64,000 nucleotides of DNA from Streptomyces solicavernae (GCF_029968095.1 NZ_JASCIR010000029.1:18063-82062); one strand, 5' to 3'; positions 51,516-60,234 are shown, counted from the first letter of the stretch. The notes: generated from the sequence alone by a model not told the origin. Made by a program: numbers and translations.

Positions 51516-52253
51516 ATGGAAAACCACCGCACCGAACCCCACCGCATAGCCGACGCGTACACCATCACCCTCACCGACGGACCGGCCCTCGACGAGGCCG
51601 CCTACGAATCCGTCATCCGCTCCGACTTCCAGGAGCACTACGCCGACGGGCGCGACATATGGACCGAGGAGCGGGCCATGCGCGAGGTGCCCCGGCTGCT
51701 CGTCGAGGCGCTCAGCCGCGCGCGCGGCGGCGTCGGCGACGCCCACGTCCTGGACGTGGGCACCGGCCGCGGCCGCGACGCCGAGATCGTCCTCGCCGCC
51801 GGTCACCGTGTCACCGGCATCGACCTCGTCTCCTCCCCCGAGTGGGCGGTCATCGGCCGACGCGAGCCCGGCCGGGCCCGGTTCCTGGCCGTGTCGGCGA
51901 GCGAGTTGGAGGAGACCGGCGTGTACAACGCCGTCCTCGACAACGGCTGTCTGCACCACCAGCACCCGGACGGCTACCCGCGCTACCTGCGGCGGATTCG
52001 TGAACTGCTGTGCCCGGGTGGTCTGTTCACGGTCTCCGTGTTCGAGGCCGTCGGCGCCACCGGACGCCTCTACACCAACGGCGGGCAGCGCCTCTACCGC
52101 GAGTTCACCGCCGAGGAGCTCCACTCCCTCGTCACCGCGCACGGCTTCGAGACGGTCGCCACGCACCGGGTGCCGCGGGACATCGAAGGGCTCACCTACC
52201 TGGTGGGCGTCTACCGAGTGCCCGGCTCCGCAGCGCCGGGCACGGCCCGATGA
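51516..52253 (+). CDS. SAM-dependent methyltransferase (second of the cluster)
   Basis: 245 residues from ATG 51516 with AAAGGAA upstream. The class I SAM site is HVLDVGTGRGRDAEIVLAAGHRVTGIDLVSS (motif I), followed by VYNAVLDNGCLHHQHPDGYPRYLRRIRELLCPGGLFTVSVF. It is of the thiopurine/TehB-like subgroup and not the ToxA type found at 57153. A second N- or O-methylation would be expected if the product is dimethylated through two enzymes (toxoflavin versus fervenulin patterns). It could alternatively protect the host by methylating the product. It overlaps the SGNH gene (ATGA). Confidence 0.8.
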   Translation: MENHRTEPHRIADAYTITLTDGPALDEAAYESVIRSDFQEHYADGRDIWTEERAMREVPRLLVEALSRARGGVGDAHVLDVGTGRGRDAEIVLAAGHRVTGIDLVSSPEWAVIGRREPGRARFLAVSASELEETGVYNAVLDNGCLHHQHPDGYPRYLRRIRELLCPGGLFTVSVFEAVGATGRLYTNGGQRLYREFTAEELHSLVTAHGFETVATHRVPRDIEGLTYLVGVYRVPGSAAPGTAR

Positions 52254-53659
52254 CCGCCGGACCGAAACGGGGCCGCCCGGGAACCCCCGGCGGCCCCGGC
52301 GGCCCCGGCCTCCTGGCGCTCCGCCGGAGCCTGGCCGCGCTGGTGTGCGCGCTGAGCCTGGCCCTCGCGGGCACGCTGCTCCTCGCCCCTCCGGCCGGTG
52401 CCGCCGCCCGCCCGCCGGCCCCCGACTCCTCGCCCTGGTACGGCACTTGGGGCACCGCCCCCGCCCCGGCGGCCCCCGACGGCATCTCGCAGGAGGGCCT
52501 GGAGGACCGCACGGTGCGCATGGTCGTGCACACCTCCGTCGGCGGGGACGAGCTGCGGCTGCGCCTGTCCAACGCGTACGGCACCGGCCCGCTCGACATC
52601 GGCCGGGCCACCGTCGCCCGGTCGCGGCCGGGCTCGCCCGGCGCCGTCGAGCCCGGCAGCGTCCGCCGCGTCACCTTCGGCGGCGCCGCGGGCACGACCG
52701 TCGCGGCGGGCGCCGGGACGCTCACCGACCCCGTCGGCTTCGACGTGCCCGCGGACGCGGACCTGGTCGTCAGCCTGTACCTGCCCCGGGCGACCGGACC
52801 GGCCACCTGGCACTGGCTCGCCCAGCAGACCTCGTACGTCTCCGAACCCGGGGACCACGCCGCCGAGGAGGGCGCAGCGGCGTTCACGCGGACCGAGACC
52901 TCCTGGTTCTTCCTCACCGGGGTGGACGTGCGCGGCCCCGGTCTGCGCGGCACCGTCGTCGCGCTCGGCGACTCGCAGACCGACGGTGTCGGCTCCACCC
53001 CGGACGGCAGCGCCCGCTGGACCGACGCCCTGGCCCGCCGCCTCGCCGCCGACCCCGCGACCCGCGGCACCGGCGTGCTCAACAAGGGCATCGGCGGCAA
53101 CCGCGTACTGCGCGACGGCACCGAGACCGACCGGCCCCAGCGCGGCACCAGCGCGGTCGGCCGCCTCGAACGGGACGTCCTGCGGCAGTCCGGGGTGCGT
53201 ACGGCCGTGCTCTACGAGGGCATCAACGACCTGCAGCTGGAGCCCCGCGCCAGTGCTCAGGAGGTGCTCGACGGCCTGCGCGGCATGGCCCGGCGGCTGC
53301 ACGAGCGGGGCATCCGGGTCGTCGTCGCCACCCTCACCCCGTTCGAGGGCTCGCCGCTGTGGAGCCCCGAGGCCGAACGGGGGCGTGCCGAAGTGAACGC
53401 CGCGCTGCGCGCCAGTACCGAGTTCGACGCCGTGGTCGACTTCGACGCGGCCGTCCGCGACCCCGCCGATCCCTCGCGGGTCCGCCCGGAGTACGACGCC
53501 GGCGACCACATCCACCTGAACGACGCCGGCTACCGGGCCCTGGCGGCGGCCGTCCCCACGGACGCGCTGACCGGGGAACCGGCCGGACAACCGACCGGGG
53601 AACCGGCCGGACAACCGACCGGGGAACTCGTTCCCGGACCGGAACGGAGGCTTTCGTGA
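52250..53659 (+). CDS. Secreted SGNH/GDSL-family hydrolase
   Basis: 469 residues from ATG 52250. A Sec signal is likely: basic start, then LAALVCALSLALAGTLLLAPPAGAAA (residues 28-53). After an N-terminal beta-rich module (residues 60-220) the catalytic domain has VVALGDSQTDGVGS (Ser), GIGGN, YEGINDLQLEP and GDHIHLNDAGY (Asp/His), so blocks I, II, III and V are intact. The C-terminus carries an 8-residue repeat TGEPAGQP. Related Streptomyces proteins are extracellular esterases or lipases. It is embedded by 4-bp overlaps in a small-molecule operon, which is unexpected; it may process an exported conjugate. Confidence 0.85.
   Translation: MTAGPKRGRPGTPGGPGGPGLLALRRSLAALVCALSLALAGTLLLAPPAGAAARPPAPDSSPWYGTWGTAPAPAAPDGISQEGLEDRTVRMVVHTSVGGDELRLRLSNAYGTGPLDIGRATVARSRPGSPGAVEPGSVRRVTFGGAAGTTVAAGAGTLTDPVGFDVPADADLVVSLYLPRATGPATWHWLAQQTSYVSEPGDHAAEEGAAAFTRTETSWFFLTGVDVRGPGLRGTVVALGDSQTDGVGSTPDGSARWTDALARRLAADPATRGTGVLNKGIGGNRVLRDGTETDRPQRGTSAVGRLERDVLRQSGVRTAVLYEGINDLQLEPRASAQEVLDGLRGMARRLHERGIRVVVATLTPFEGSPLWSPEAERGRAEVNAALRASTEFDAVVDFDAAVRDPADPSRVRPEYDAGDHIHLNDAGYRALAAAVPTDALTGEPAGQPTGEPAGQPTGELVPGPERRLS
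53570..53629. repeat. 24-bp tandem repeat at the SGNH C-terminus
   Basis: The unit ACCGGGGAACCGGCCGGACA plus ACCG occurs twice perfectly and a third time in part, coding TGEPAGQP. It is in frame, so copy number can vary without breaking the gene. Confidence 0.85.
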
Positions 53660-54732
53660 CCAGCAGTCCGCCGCCCCGGGCGGCGCACGCACCCGGCGCT
53701 TCGCGCCCCGCCCCGGCCGAGGCAGCCGTGGCGGTACCCGTGACCGCCGCCGACGCGCCCGACGTCATGGCCAACCCCAACACCCTGTCCGACCGCGCGG
53801 CCATGGGCCTTTTGGACACCTTCACCGCCCGCACCGAGCCGTGGCCGCTGCGCGACCACCGCGACCTGCTCGCCGTCCCGGCAAAGACTCTGGTCGCGGT
53901 CGCCGAGGACCCGGCCCAGTCCTTCGCGCGCCGGTACGCTGCCGGGACCGTCCTCGGCCTCGTCGGCGATCCCCGGATCAGCCCGGACGAGCCGCCGATG
54001 GCCGATGTCCCGGCCGCCCGGGTCCGCCTCGGCCTGCCCGACGCGGCGGTCGCCTCAGTCACCGCCCGGTGGCGGCACGCCGGTGTGGAGGAGCCGTGGA
54101 TCGCCAAGGAGTGCCCGGCGTACGAGCTGGACGTCCCGGCTTTCCGGATCGCACTGCACCCGGTCACCAACGCCGAGTACCGGCGCTTCCTTGAGGACAC
54201 CGGTTCCACGGAGTTGCCCTCGTCCTGGCGGTTCGGCAGCTACCCCGACCACCTCGGCAACCACCCCGTGTGGACGGTGCCGCCGGAGGCCGCCGACGCC
54301 TACGCCGCCTGGCTCGCGCGGCGCACCGGGCGGGCCTTCCGGCTGCCGACCGAGGCGGAGTGGGAATACGCCGCCGCCGGCGCCGAGGGCCGCGAGTTCC
54401 CGTGGGGCGAGACCTTCACGGCGGACCGCGCGAACACGGTGGAGCACGGCCCCCTGGCCACCACGCCCATCGGCGTGTTCCCCGCCGGGCGCTCGCCGTT
54501 CGGCGCGTACGACATGGCGGGCAACGTAGAGGAGTACACGGCGGACACCTACCGCCCGTACCCCGGAGGCACGGACATCGCCGACGACCTCGCCGTCACC
54601 CGGGGCGCCTACCGGATCGCCCGCGGGGGCAGTTTCACCCGCTTCGGCGACCTGGCGCGCTGCCGCCGCCGGCACGGCTGGTACGAGCGGGAGATCTACG
54701 CCATGGGCTTCCGTCTCGCGGAGACACCGTGA
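53656..54732 (+). CDS. toxD: Formylglycine-generating-enzyme-fold (SUMF1-like) protein, ToxD-like
   Basis: 358 residues; the GTG overlaps the SGNH stop. The C-terminal FGE/sulfatase-modifying domain (residues 155-358) shows FRIALHPVTNAEYRRFLEDTGS, HPVWTVPPEAADAYAAWLARRTGRAFRLPTEAEWEYAAAGAEGREFPWGE and GNVEEYTADTYRPYPGG, ending RGGSFTRFGDLARCRRRHG. The N-terminal 150 residues are helical (MANPNTLSDRAAMGLLDTF). ToxD of the Burkholderia toxoflavin operon has this fold. SUMF1-like enzymes also include iron-dependent oxidases such as EgtB, so it may perform an oxidative or C-N/N-N forming step. That is inference. Confidence 0.82.
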   Translation: MTSSPPPRAAHAPGASRPAPAEAAVAVPVTAADAPDVMANPNTLSDRAAMGLLDTFTARTEPWPLRDHRDLLAVPAKTLVAVAEDPAQSFARRYAAGTVLGLVGDPRISPDEPPMADVPAARVRLGLPDAAVASVTARWRHAGVEEPWIAKECPAYELDVPAFRIALHPVTNAEYRRFLEDTGSTELPSSWRFGSYPDHLGNHPVWTVPPEAADAYAAWLARRTGRAFRLPTEAEWEYAAAGAEGREFPWGETFTADRANTVEHGPLATTPIGVFPAGRSPFGAYDMAGNVEEYTADTYRPYPGGTDIADDLAVTRGAYRIARGGSFTRFGDLARCRRRHGWYEREIYAMGFRLAETP

Positions 54733-55856
54733 CGGCCGCGGACCCGGCGGCGGGCGACGTGTCGGTGGCCGAGGAGAGCGCCATGCGGCGCGCCATCGAA
54801 CTCGCGCGGACCGCGCTCGGCCAGACCAGCCCCAACCCGGTGGTCGGCTGCGTCATCCTCGACCCCGACGGCGTCCCCGTGGGCGAGGGCTTCCACCGGG
54901 GCGCCGGGCACATGCACGCCGAGACCGAGGCGCTCGCCTCCGCGGGCGCCCGGGCGCGCGGCGCGACCGCCGTCCTGACCCTGGAGCCCTGCGCGCACCA
55001 CGGGCGCACCGGACCGTGCGCCGACGCGCTGCTCGCGGCAGGCATCGGACGGGTCGTGTACGCGGTGCCCGACCCGAACCCGGCCGCCGCGGGCGGTGCG
55101 GAGCGGCTGCGGGCAGCGGGCGTGCCGGTGCGGTCGGGCGTGCTGCGCGCGGAGGCCGAGCGGGGCAACGAGCTCTGGCTCACCGCCGTCCGCCGGGCAC
55201 GCCTCTGCGTGACCTGGAAGTTCGGCGGGAGCCTGGACGGCAGGTCAGCGGCGCCCGACGGCACGTCGCGCTGGATCACCGGACCGGCGGCGCGGCGGGA
55301 CGCACACGCTCTGCGGGCCGCACACGACGCGGTCCTGGTCGGCTCGGGCACACTCGCCGCCGACGACCCGCAGCTGGGTCTGCGGCACGGCGTGGCGGGC
55401 AGGGCGCCGCTGCGGGTGGTCCTGGACCGAGGCGGCGCGATCCGGTCCGACGCGCGGGTCCTCGACGACGCGGCCCCCACCCTGGTGGCCATCGCCAAGG
55501 GCGCCGACCGGCCGCGCATCCCCCGCAGGCACGAGGTCCTTGAACTGCCCTCGGCCGACGGGGCACTCGACCTCCGCGCGCTGACCGACGAGCTCTACGC
55601 CCGTGGGCTGCGCTCCGTCCTCCTGGAGGGCGGAGCCCGGCTCGCCGCGTCGTTCGCCGCGCGGGGCCTGCTCGACCGGGTCGTCGGGTACCTGGCGCCG
55701 CTGCTCCTCGGCTCCGCCGCCCGCCCGGTGCTCGACGATTTCGGGGCGTCGGCCCTGGCCGACGGACAGCGGTTCCAGCTGGACGACGTCCGGCGCCTGG
55801 ACGAGGACGTACGGCTGACGCTGCGCGCCACCCCGCTGCCCGGGGAGCCGGCGTGA
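54729..55856 (+). CDS. toxE: Bifunctional pyrimidine deaminase/reductase, ToxE-like (RibD fold)
   Basis: 375 residues; the GTG overlaps the toxD stop. The deaminase half has zinc ligands H63AE and C88/C97 (EPCAHHGRTGPC). The reductase half begins near residue 155 (RLCVTWKFGGSLDGRSAAPDGTSRWITG) and has VLVGSGTLAADDPQL and LLEGGARLAASF. It performs the second and third riboflavin-like steps on the ToxB product. Both domains appear complete, so the deaminated and reduced intermediate is likely to be made. Confidence 0.9.
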   Translation: MTAADPAAGDVSVAEESAMRRAIELARTALGQTSPNPVVGCVILDPDGVPVGEGFHRGAGHMHAETEALASAGARARGATAVLTLEPCAHHGRTGPCADALLAAGIGRVVYAVPDPNPAAAGGAERLRAAGVPVRSGVLRAEAERGNELWLTAVRRARLCVTWKFGGSLDGRSAAPDGTSRWITGPAARRDAHALRAAHDAVLVGSGTLAADDPQLGLRHGVAGRAPLRVVLDRGGAIRSDARVLDDAAPTLVAIAKGADRPRIPRRHEVLELPSADGALDLRALTDELYARGLRSVLLEGGARLAASFAARGLLDRVVGYLAPLLLGSAARPVLDDFGASALADGQRFQLDDVRRLDEDVRLTLRATPLPGEPA

Positions 55857-57172
55857 CCCCCCGGGTCGTGGTGGTCCACCACAGCCGCCACGGCACGGTG
55901 CGGGCCCTGGCGGTCCGGGCCGCCGAGGGGGCCCGGGCCGGGGGTGCGCGGGTGCGGCTCCTGACGGTGGCCGACGAGGAGCGGGGCGGCGGCGCGCGGT
56001 GGCCCGAGCAGGTGGCCGCGGCCGAGGACGTGCTGTGGGCGGACGGCCTGGTTCTGGCGGCCCCCACGTACTTCGGCAATGTCTCGTCCCCGTTCAAGCG
56101 GTTCCTGGAGACGACCAGCCCGCTGTGGCGCCAGGGCGCGCTGGCGGACCGGGTGGTGACCGCCATGACCGCATCGGCCAGTACCCACGGGGGACGTGAG
56201 GCGACGCTCCTCGCCCTGCACCAGAGCGCGTACCACTGGGGCTCCTGGGTCGTCGGAGCGGACCCGGCCGATCCGCTGATGCAGCGCGCGGGCGGCAACG
56301 CGTACGGCCTCTCCGCCGAGGCCCGGACCGGCGGCGGCGCGAGCGCGGGCGAGACGACGGCGGCGTTCACCCAGGGGCGGCGCCTGGCCGAGCTCACCGC
56401 GCTGACCCATCCGGGGACCGGCGAGCGGACCGACGCCGGCGCAGGGACGGACGAGCCGGTCAAGGTGGCCGTGGTGCACTGCGCCGACGGTGCCGCCGCT
56501 CGCCTGCTGGCGCAGGAGTGCGCGGCCGGCGCCCGGCTGGCCGGGGCGCAGGTCCGGCTGCGGCGCGTCCCGGGCGCGGGCGTCGCGCGCACCCCCTGGC
56601 TGCCGGGCGCCGCCGCCGTCGCCACCGCCGAGGACATCGCCTGGGCGGACGCGGTGGTCTTCGGCGCCCCGGCACGGCTCGGGGCGATGGCGGCCGAACT
56701 GCTCGGCTTCGCCCAGTCGTTGGAGTACGGGGCCGGGGCCGGGGCCGGGGGGACCCTGCGCGGGGTGCTGTCCGGCAAGCCCGTCAGTGCGTTCACCGTG
56801 GCGCCGCGTACCCACGCGGGCAGTGAGTCCGCGCTGCTCGCCTTCCACCATGTGCTGCTGCACAGCGGTGCCGTGGTCGTGCCGCCGGGTTTCACGGACC
56901 CGTCGGTCGCTGCGGCGGGCGGCAATCCGTACGGCACCACACAGGTGACCGACACCGGCATGGTGGCGTCGGCGGCGGCCCTGGCGGCCGCGGCACACCA
57001 GGGGCGGCGCACGGCGACGGCCGGCCGGCTGCTGCGCCGGGCGTGGCAACCCGCGTACGGCACACACGATCTGACCGGTGTGAACGGCGCCGGAGGGGCC
57101 CTGGCCGTCGCCGGGGCCGAGGACGGGACGGAACGCAGAGGAGGACGGCACGGTGAGCGTGCAGCAGTATGA
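55853..57172 (+). CDS. Tandem flavodoxin-fold (WrbA-like) protein
   Basis: 439 residues; the GTG overlaps the toxE stop. Two flavodoxin/NADPH-FMN reductase-like halves: residues 1-190 (VVVVHHSRHGTVRALAVRAAEGARAGGARV, LAAPTYFGNVSSPFKRFLETTSPLW, TASASTHGGREATLLALH) and 205-400 (VAVVHCADGAAARLLAQECAAGARLAGAQV, FGAPARLGAMAAELLGFAQSLE, RTHAGSESALLAFHHVLL). The first has the better-preserved FMN loop (SRHGT). The duplication is unusual. It could supply reduced flavin for N-N bond or ring oxidation, or reduce the redox-cycling product for self-protection. Its 3' end overlaps toxA by 20 bp. Confidence 0.8.
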   Translation: MTPRVVVVHHSRHGTVRALAVRAAEGARAGGARVRLLTVADEERGGGARWPEQVAAAEDVLWADGLVLAAPTYFGNVSSPFKRFLETTSPLWRQGALADRVVTAMTASASTHGGREATLLALHQSAYHWGSWVVGADPADPLMQRAGGNAYGLSAEARTGGGASAGETTAAFTQGRRLAELTALTHPGTGERTDAGAGTDEPVKVAVVHCADGAAARLLAQECAAGARLAGAQVRLRRVPGAGVARTPWLPGAAAVATAEDIAWADAVVFGAPARLGAMAAELLGFAQSLEYGAGAGAGGTLRGVLSGKPVSAFTVAPRTHAGSESALLAFHHVLLHSGAVVVPPGFTDPSVAAAGGNPYGTTQVTDTGMVASAAALAAAAHQGRRTATAGRLLRRAWQPAYGTHDLTGVNGAGGALAVAGAEDGTERRGGRHGERAAV

Positions 57173-57893
57173 CGTGATCGGTGAGGCGTACGAGGGCTTC
57201 AAGTCCCTGCCGCTCGCCCGCTACGCGGAGTTGCCCAGCTTCCTGGGCATGCTGGGGGACGTGCGCGGCAGGTCGGTCCTCGACCTGGCCTCCGGAACCG
57301 GCTTCTACAGCAGGGAGTTCAAGCGGCGCGGTGCCGCCGAGGTGCTCGGGGTCGACATCTCCGGCGAGATGGTCGCCGCAGCCCGGGAGCTGGAGGACCG
57401 CCGTCCGCTGGGCGTGCGCTACGAGGTGGGCGACGTGGCCGGACTGCGCCCGCTCGGACGGCGCTTCGGCCTCGCCACGGCGGTCTATCTGCTCAACTAC
57501 GCCGAGGACGTCGCCGCCATGGAGCGGATGTGCCGGGGCGTGCACCGGAGCCTGCAGCCCGGCGCCGAGTTCCTGGTGCTCACCCAGGCGCCCGACTACC
57601 GTTTCGACGGGCCGCCCACCGGCAAGTACGGCTTCCTGTACGAGCCGACGGGAGAGGAGGCCGGCACCGGGCCGAGAGTCCGGATCACGGCACTGCTCGA
57701 CCAGAGAATCGAGTTCGTCACCACCTACCCGCGGCGCGAGGTCTACGAGACGTGCCTGCGGTCGGCCGGGTTCGGCGAGGTCACCTGGGTACCGCTGACG
57801 GTGTCGGACAAGGGGCTCAGCACGTTCGGGGCGGACTTCTGGGCGGACTTCCTCGGCAACCCCCCGCTGGAGATGCTGCGCTGCCGGGCCTGA
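57153..57893 (+). CDS. toxA: SAM-dependent N-methyltransferase, ToxA-like
   Basis: 246 residues from GTG 57153 with AGAGGAGG upstream. The start QQYDVIGEAYEGFKSLPLARYAELPSFLGMLGDVRGRSVLDLASGTGFYSREFKRRGAAEVLGVDISGEMV closely follows ToxA, the enzyme that methylates 1,6-didemethyltoxoflavin via reumycin to toxoflavin. YLLNYAEDVAAMERMCRGVHRSL and FWADFLGNPPLEMLRC complete the match. It is the last gene of the plus-strand operon, before a strong terminator. Confidence 0.85.
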   Translation: MSVQQYDVIGEAYEGFKSLPLARYAELPSFLGMLGDVRGRSVLDLASGTGFYSREFKRRGAAEVLGVDISGEMVAAARELEDRRPLGVRYEVGDVAGLRPLGRRFGLATAVYLLNYAEDVAAMERMCRGVHRSLQPGAEFLVLTQAPDYRFDGPPTGKYGFLYEPTGEEAGTGPRVRITALLDQRIEFVTTYPRREVYETCLRSAGFGEVTWVPLTVSDKGLSTFGADFWADFLGNPPLEMLRCRA

Positions 57894-57911
57894 CCGCCGA
57901 CCGGAACCGAC

Positions 57912-57955
57912 CGAGCCGATGGCCCGGCCCCCGCCGGGGCCGGGCCATCGGCTCG
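57912..57955. terminator. Terminator of the tox operon
   Basis: A perfect 20-bp stem (arms beginning CGAGCCGATGGCCCGG) with the 4-nt loop CGCC, between convergent toxA and the flavodoxin-like gene. Confidence 0.85.
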
Positions 57956-57997
57956 CTGCTGCGCCGCGGGCCCGCAAGGACAGGGCCTGGATCTGGC

Positions 57998-58600
57998 CTA
58001 GATCCAGGGCGGTTCGGGTGCCGGGCCGAGGCGGGCGGCGGTGCGGGCCGCCGAGCCGAGGCAGCGGACGTGCAAAAGCAGCCGCATCGTGACCGCCGGG
58101 TCGCCGATGACCACCCGGCCGCCCGGCCCGCCCTGGTCCCGCAGCACCCGGGCGGCGTTCGGCACGATCGAGCGGGGCCCGACGGTCACGCTGTCGGCGG
58201 CGAGCAGGATGTGCTCGGCTTCGGTGAACGGCTCCGGAGCCTCGGCCGGACCGGGTGCCACGGACATCACGGCGACCGGTTTCGCGGTGAGCGGGGCCCC
58301 GGCCGCGGGCCTGGCGAGCCATTGCAGCGCCGTCAGCAGCGGCGCGGGCGGTACGTCCGGTGCCTCCGGCACGGCGAGCAGCAGGGCGTGTGCCCGGTGC
58401 GCCGTCTGCCGTAACGCCCGTACGGATGGGGGGAGCCGGTCCGCCGGCAAGGCCTCGTGGGGCGGCAGGTCGGGCGGCACCGGGCACACGTCCAGGTGGA
58501 TGCCCTGGCTGCCGGGTGTGGAGAGCGCCCGCAGCAGCAGCTCTCCGTAGGGGTCTGTCTCCGAGGGGGCGCAGAGGCCCACGATGTGGATGTCGTTCAC
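57998..58600 (-). CDS. Flavodoxin/NADPH-FMN-reductase-like protein
   Basis: 200 residues from GTG 58600 (AAGGAG upstream). The N-terminus MNDIHIVGLCAPSETDPYGELLLRALS and HALLLAVPEAPDVPPAPLLTALQWLARPAAGAPLTAKPVAVMSVAPG follow the FMN_red fold (a loop after beta 1, then P-(x)-P loops and a KPVA beta-strand). Key FMN-loop residues are not typical, so flavin binding is uncertain. It is convergent with toxA and upstream of the MFS exporter on the same strand. A redox or resistance role is plausible. Confidence 0.55.
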   Translation of the reverse strand: MNDIHIVGLCAPSETDPYGELLLRALSTPGSQGIHLDVCPVPPDLPPHEALPADRLPPSVRALRQTAHRAHALLLAVPEAPDVPPAPLLTALQWLARPAAGAPLTAKPVAVMSVAPGPAEAPEPFTEAEHILLAADSVTVGPRSIVPNAARVLRDQGGPGGRVVIGDPAVTMRLLLHVRCLGSAARTAARLGPAPEPPWI

Positions 58601-58640
58601 TGCCGTCTCCTTGTCGCCCGGGCCCGGTCGTTTCGTCCCG

Positions 58641-58680
58641 TGGGCCCTGCCGCCGAAGGGGAGTCCGACGGCAGGGCCCA
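58641..58680. terminator. Terminator of the MFS gene
   Basis: TGGGCCCTGCCG (58641-58652) pairs perfectly with CGGCAGGGCCCA (58669-58680), loop 16 nt, 17 bp downstream of the MFS stop on the minus strand. Confidence 0.7.
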
Positions 58681-58697
58681 GGTCCGGTGCGGGCGTG

Positions 58698-60188
58698 TCA
58701 CGCGCCCGCAGCTGCCGGTGCGGAGCTGGCGCCGGCCTTGCGCAGGCGCGGGGAGAGGAGCGCGCCGAGCAGCGAGAGGACGGCGGTGAGGGCGAAGACC
58801 ACGAGCAGCGCGGTTGCGGTGGAGCCGTCGTAGTGCCGGAAGATGGCGATGGACGCGCCGCCGAGCCCGGCGATCAGGGCCGTGGCGAGGGTCTGGGCGA
58901 GCTGCAGCGCTCCGCTGACCTCGCCCTGCCGCTCGGCGGGTGTCTGCTCCAGGGTGTCGGTGGTGGAGGCGTTGAACGCGATGCCCATCCCGATGCCGCC
59001 GATGCCCCAGCCGACGATGGCGAGCCAGGAGGGGACGGCCTCGGTGAGCACGGACAGGGCGATGACGGCGACGCCGACGAGCAGAATCCCGAAGCCGAGC
59101 GCCACGCTGCCGGAGCGCGAGCCCTTTCCTGCGCCGTCCCGCTTGGCCTGGTAGAGCGAGCCGAGCACCCACGTGATCGCACCCGCGGAGAGGCCGAGGC
59201 CTGCGAGGGAGACGCTCATGCCGCGCAGTTCCTGCAGCCCGAGCGGCAGGAACGCCTCGCTGCCGAAGTAGACACCGCACAGCAGGCCGCGGATGGCGAT
59301 CCCGGCGCCGATGCCGGAGCGCGCCGACAGGGTGCCCTCCGGGGTCACGCGTCGCAGCGACGGGATGGCGACGGCGAGGCCGACCAGGGTGAAGACGATC
59401 AGCAGGGTCAGATTCTTGAGCAGCAGGGCCTGCAGCAGTACGGCGGTGCCGACGGTGAGGTAGACGGCCTGGGCCGGCGGCCCCTTCCACCAGGGCTCTG
59501 CGGGCGCCGCCGCAGGGGCCTCGGGCCGGTCGAGCCTGCGCAGGCCGGGCAGGGTGAGTACGGCGGACACCGCGATGAGCGGCAGCATCAGGAGGAAGAC
59601 CGCCCGCCAGGTCGTGAAGTCCGCGAGCGTCCCGGCGATCACCGGGCCGACGAGTGAGGGGATGGTCCACGCCGAGGAGAGCAGAGCGAACATCCGGGCG
59701 CGCAGATGCTCGGGGTAGGCGAGGCCGATCACCGCGTACGCCATGGACATCACGGCGCCGACACCGAGCCCCTGGACGAACCGGCCGAGGAGGAACAGCG
59801 GCCAGTTCACCGCTGCGCCGGCGACCAGACAGCCGACGGCGAAGACGATGACGCCGAGCGCCACCGGTACCCAGGGCCCCCGCCGGTCGGCTGCCCGTCC
59901 GGCGAGCACCGTGCCGACGATGTTGGCGAGCATCAGGGCCGACAGGCCCCATCCGTAGGCGCCGAGGCCGCCCAGTTTTCCCGCGATGGCGGGGAGCACG
60001 GTCGCCACGCCGAGCGACTCGAAGGCGACCATGCCGACCGAGAGGAGGATGCCGAGGGTGAGGGCCCGGTGCGGGCCGGATAAGACGCTCTCGGACGGTT
60101 GCGCCCCCGCCCCCGCTGCCGCGGTCGCCGGTGCAGCCGGTTCTCCCGCTGCCCCTTCCTGGTCCTGCTGGCTGACGTGCTGAGACAT
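58698..60188 (-). CDS. MFS transporter, probable product exporter
   Basis: 496 residues from ATG 60188. A 35-residue Ala/Glu-rich cytoplasmic start precedes TM1 (RALTLGILLSVGMVAFESLGVATVLPAIAGKLG). GRAADRRGPWVPVALGV is motif A and IPSLVGPVIAGTLADFTTWRAVFLLMLP resembles motif C, typical of drug exporters. About 14 hydrophobic segments. It is divergent from the TetR gene at 60258 with a shared operator, a classical exporter/repressor pair. Export of the azapteridine is the natural guess. Confidence 0.87.
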   Translation of the reverse strand: MSQHVSQQDQEGAAGEPAAPATAAAGAGAQPSESVLSGPHRALTLGILLSVGMVAFESLGVATVLPAIAGKLGGLGAYGWGLSALMLANIVGTVLAGRAADRRGPWVPVALGVIVFAVGCLVAGAAVNWPLFLLGRFVQGLGVGAVMSMAYAVIGLAYPEHLRARMFALLSSAWTIPSLVGPVIAGTLADFTTWRAVFLLMLPLIAVSAVLTLPGLRRLDRPEAPAAAPAEPWWKGPPAQAVYLTVGTAVLLQALLLKNLTLLIVFTLVGLAVAIPSLRRVTPEGTLSARSGIGAGIAIRGLLCGVYFGSEAFLPLGLQELRGMSVSLAGLGLSAGAITWVLGSLYQAKRDGAGKGSRSGSVALGFGILLVGVAVIALSVLTEAVPSWLAIVGWGIGGIGMGIAFNASTTDTLEQTPAERQGEVSGALQLAQTLATALIAGLGGASIAIFRHYDGSTATALLVVFALTAVLSLLGALLSPRLRKAGASSAPAAAGA

Positions 60189-60209
60189 GGACACTCCTTG
60201 ACGGAGAAA

Positions 60210-60234
60210 GTTTCGTTTCGATGCGGAACGGAAC
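60210..60234. promoter_or_regulatory. TetR operator between exporter and tetR
   Basis: GTTTCGTTTC-GATGC-GGAACGGAAC, 8 of 10 positions paired. It lies in the 69-bp divergent intergenic region and overlaps the start-proximal promoter of the MFS gene. A possible -10 element (TATACT) lies at 60240-60250 for tetR. Confidence 0.55.
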
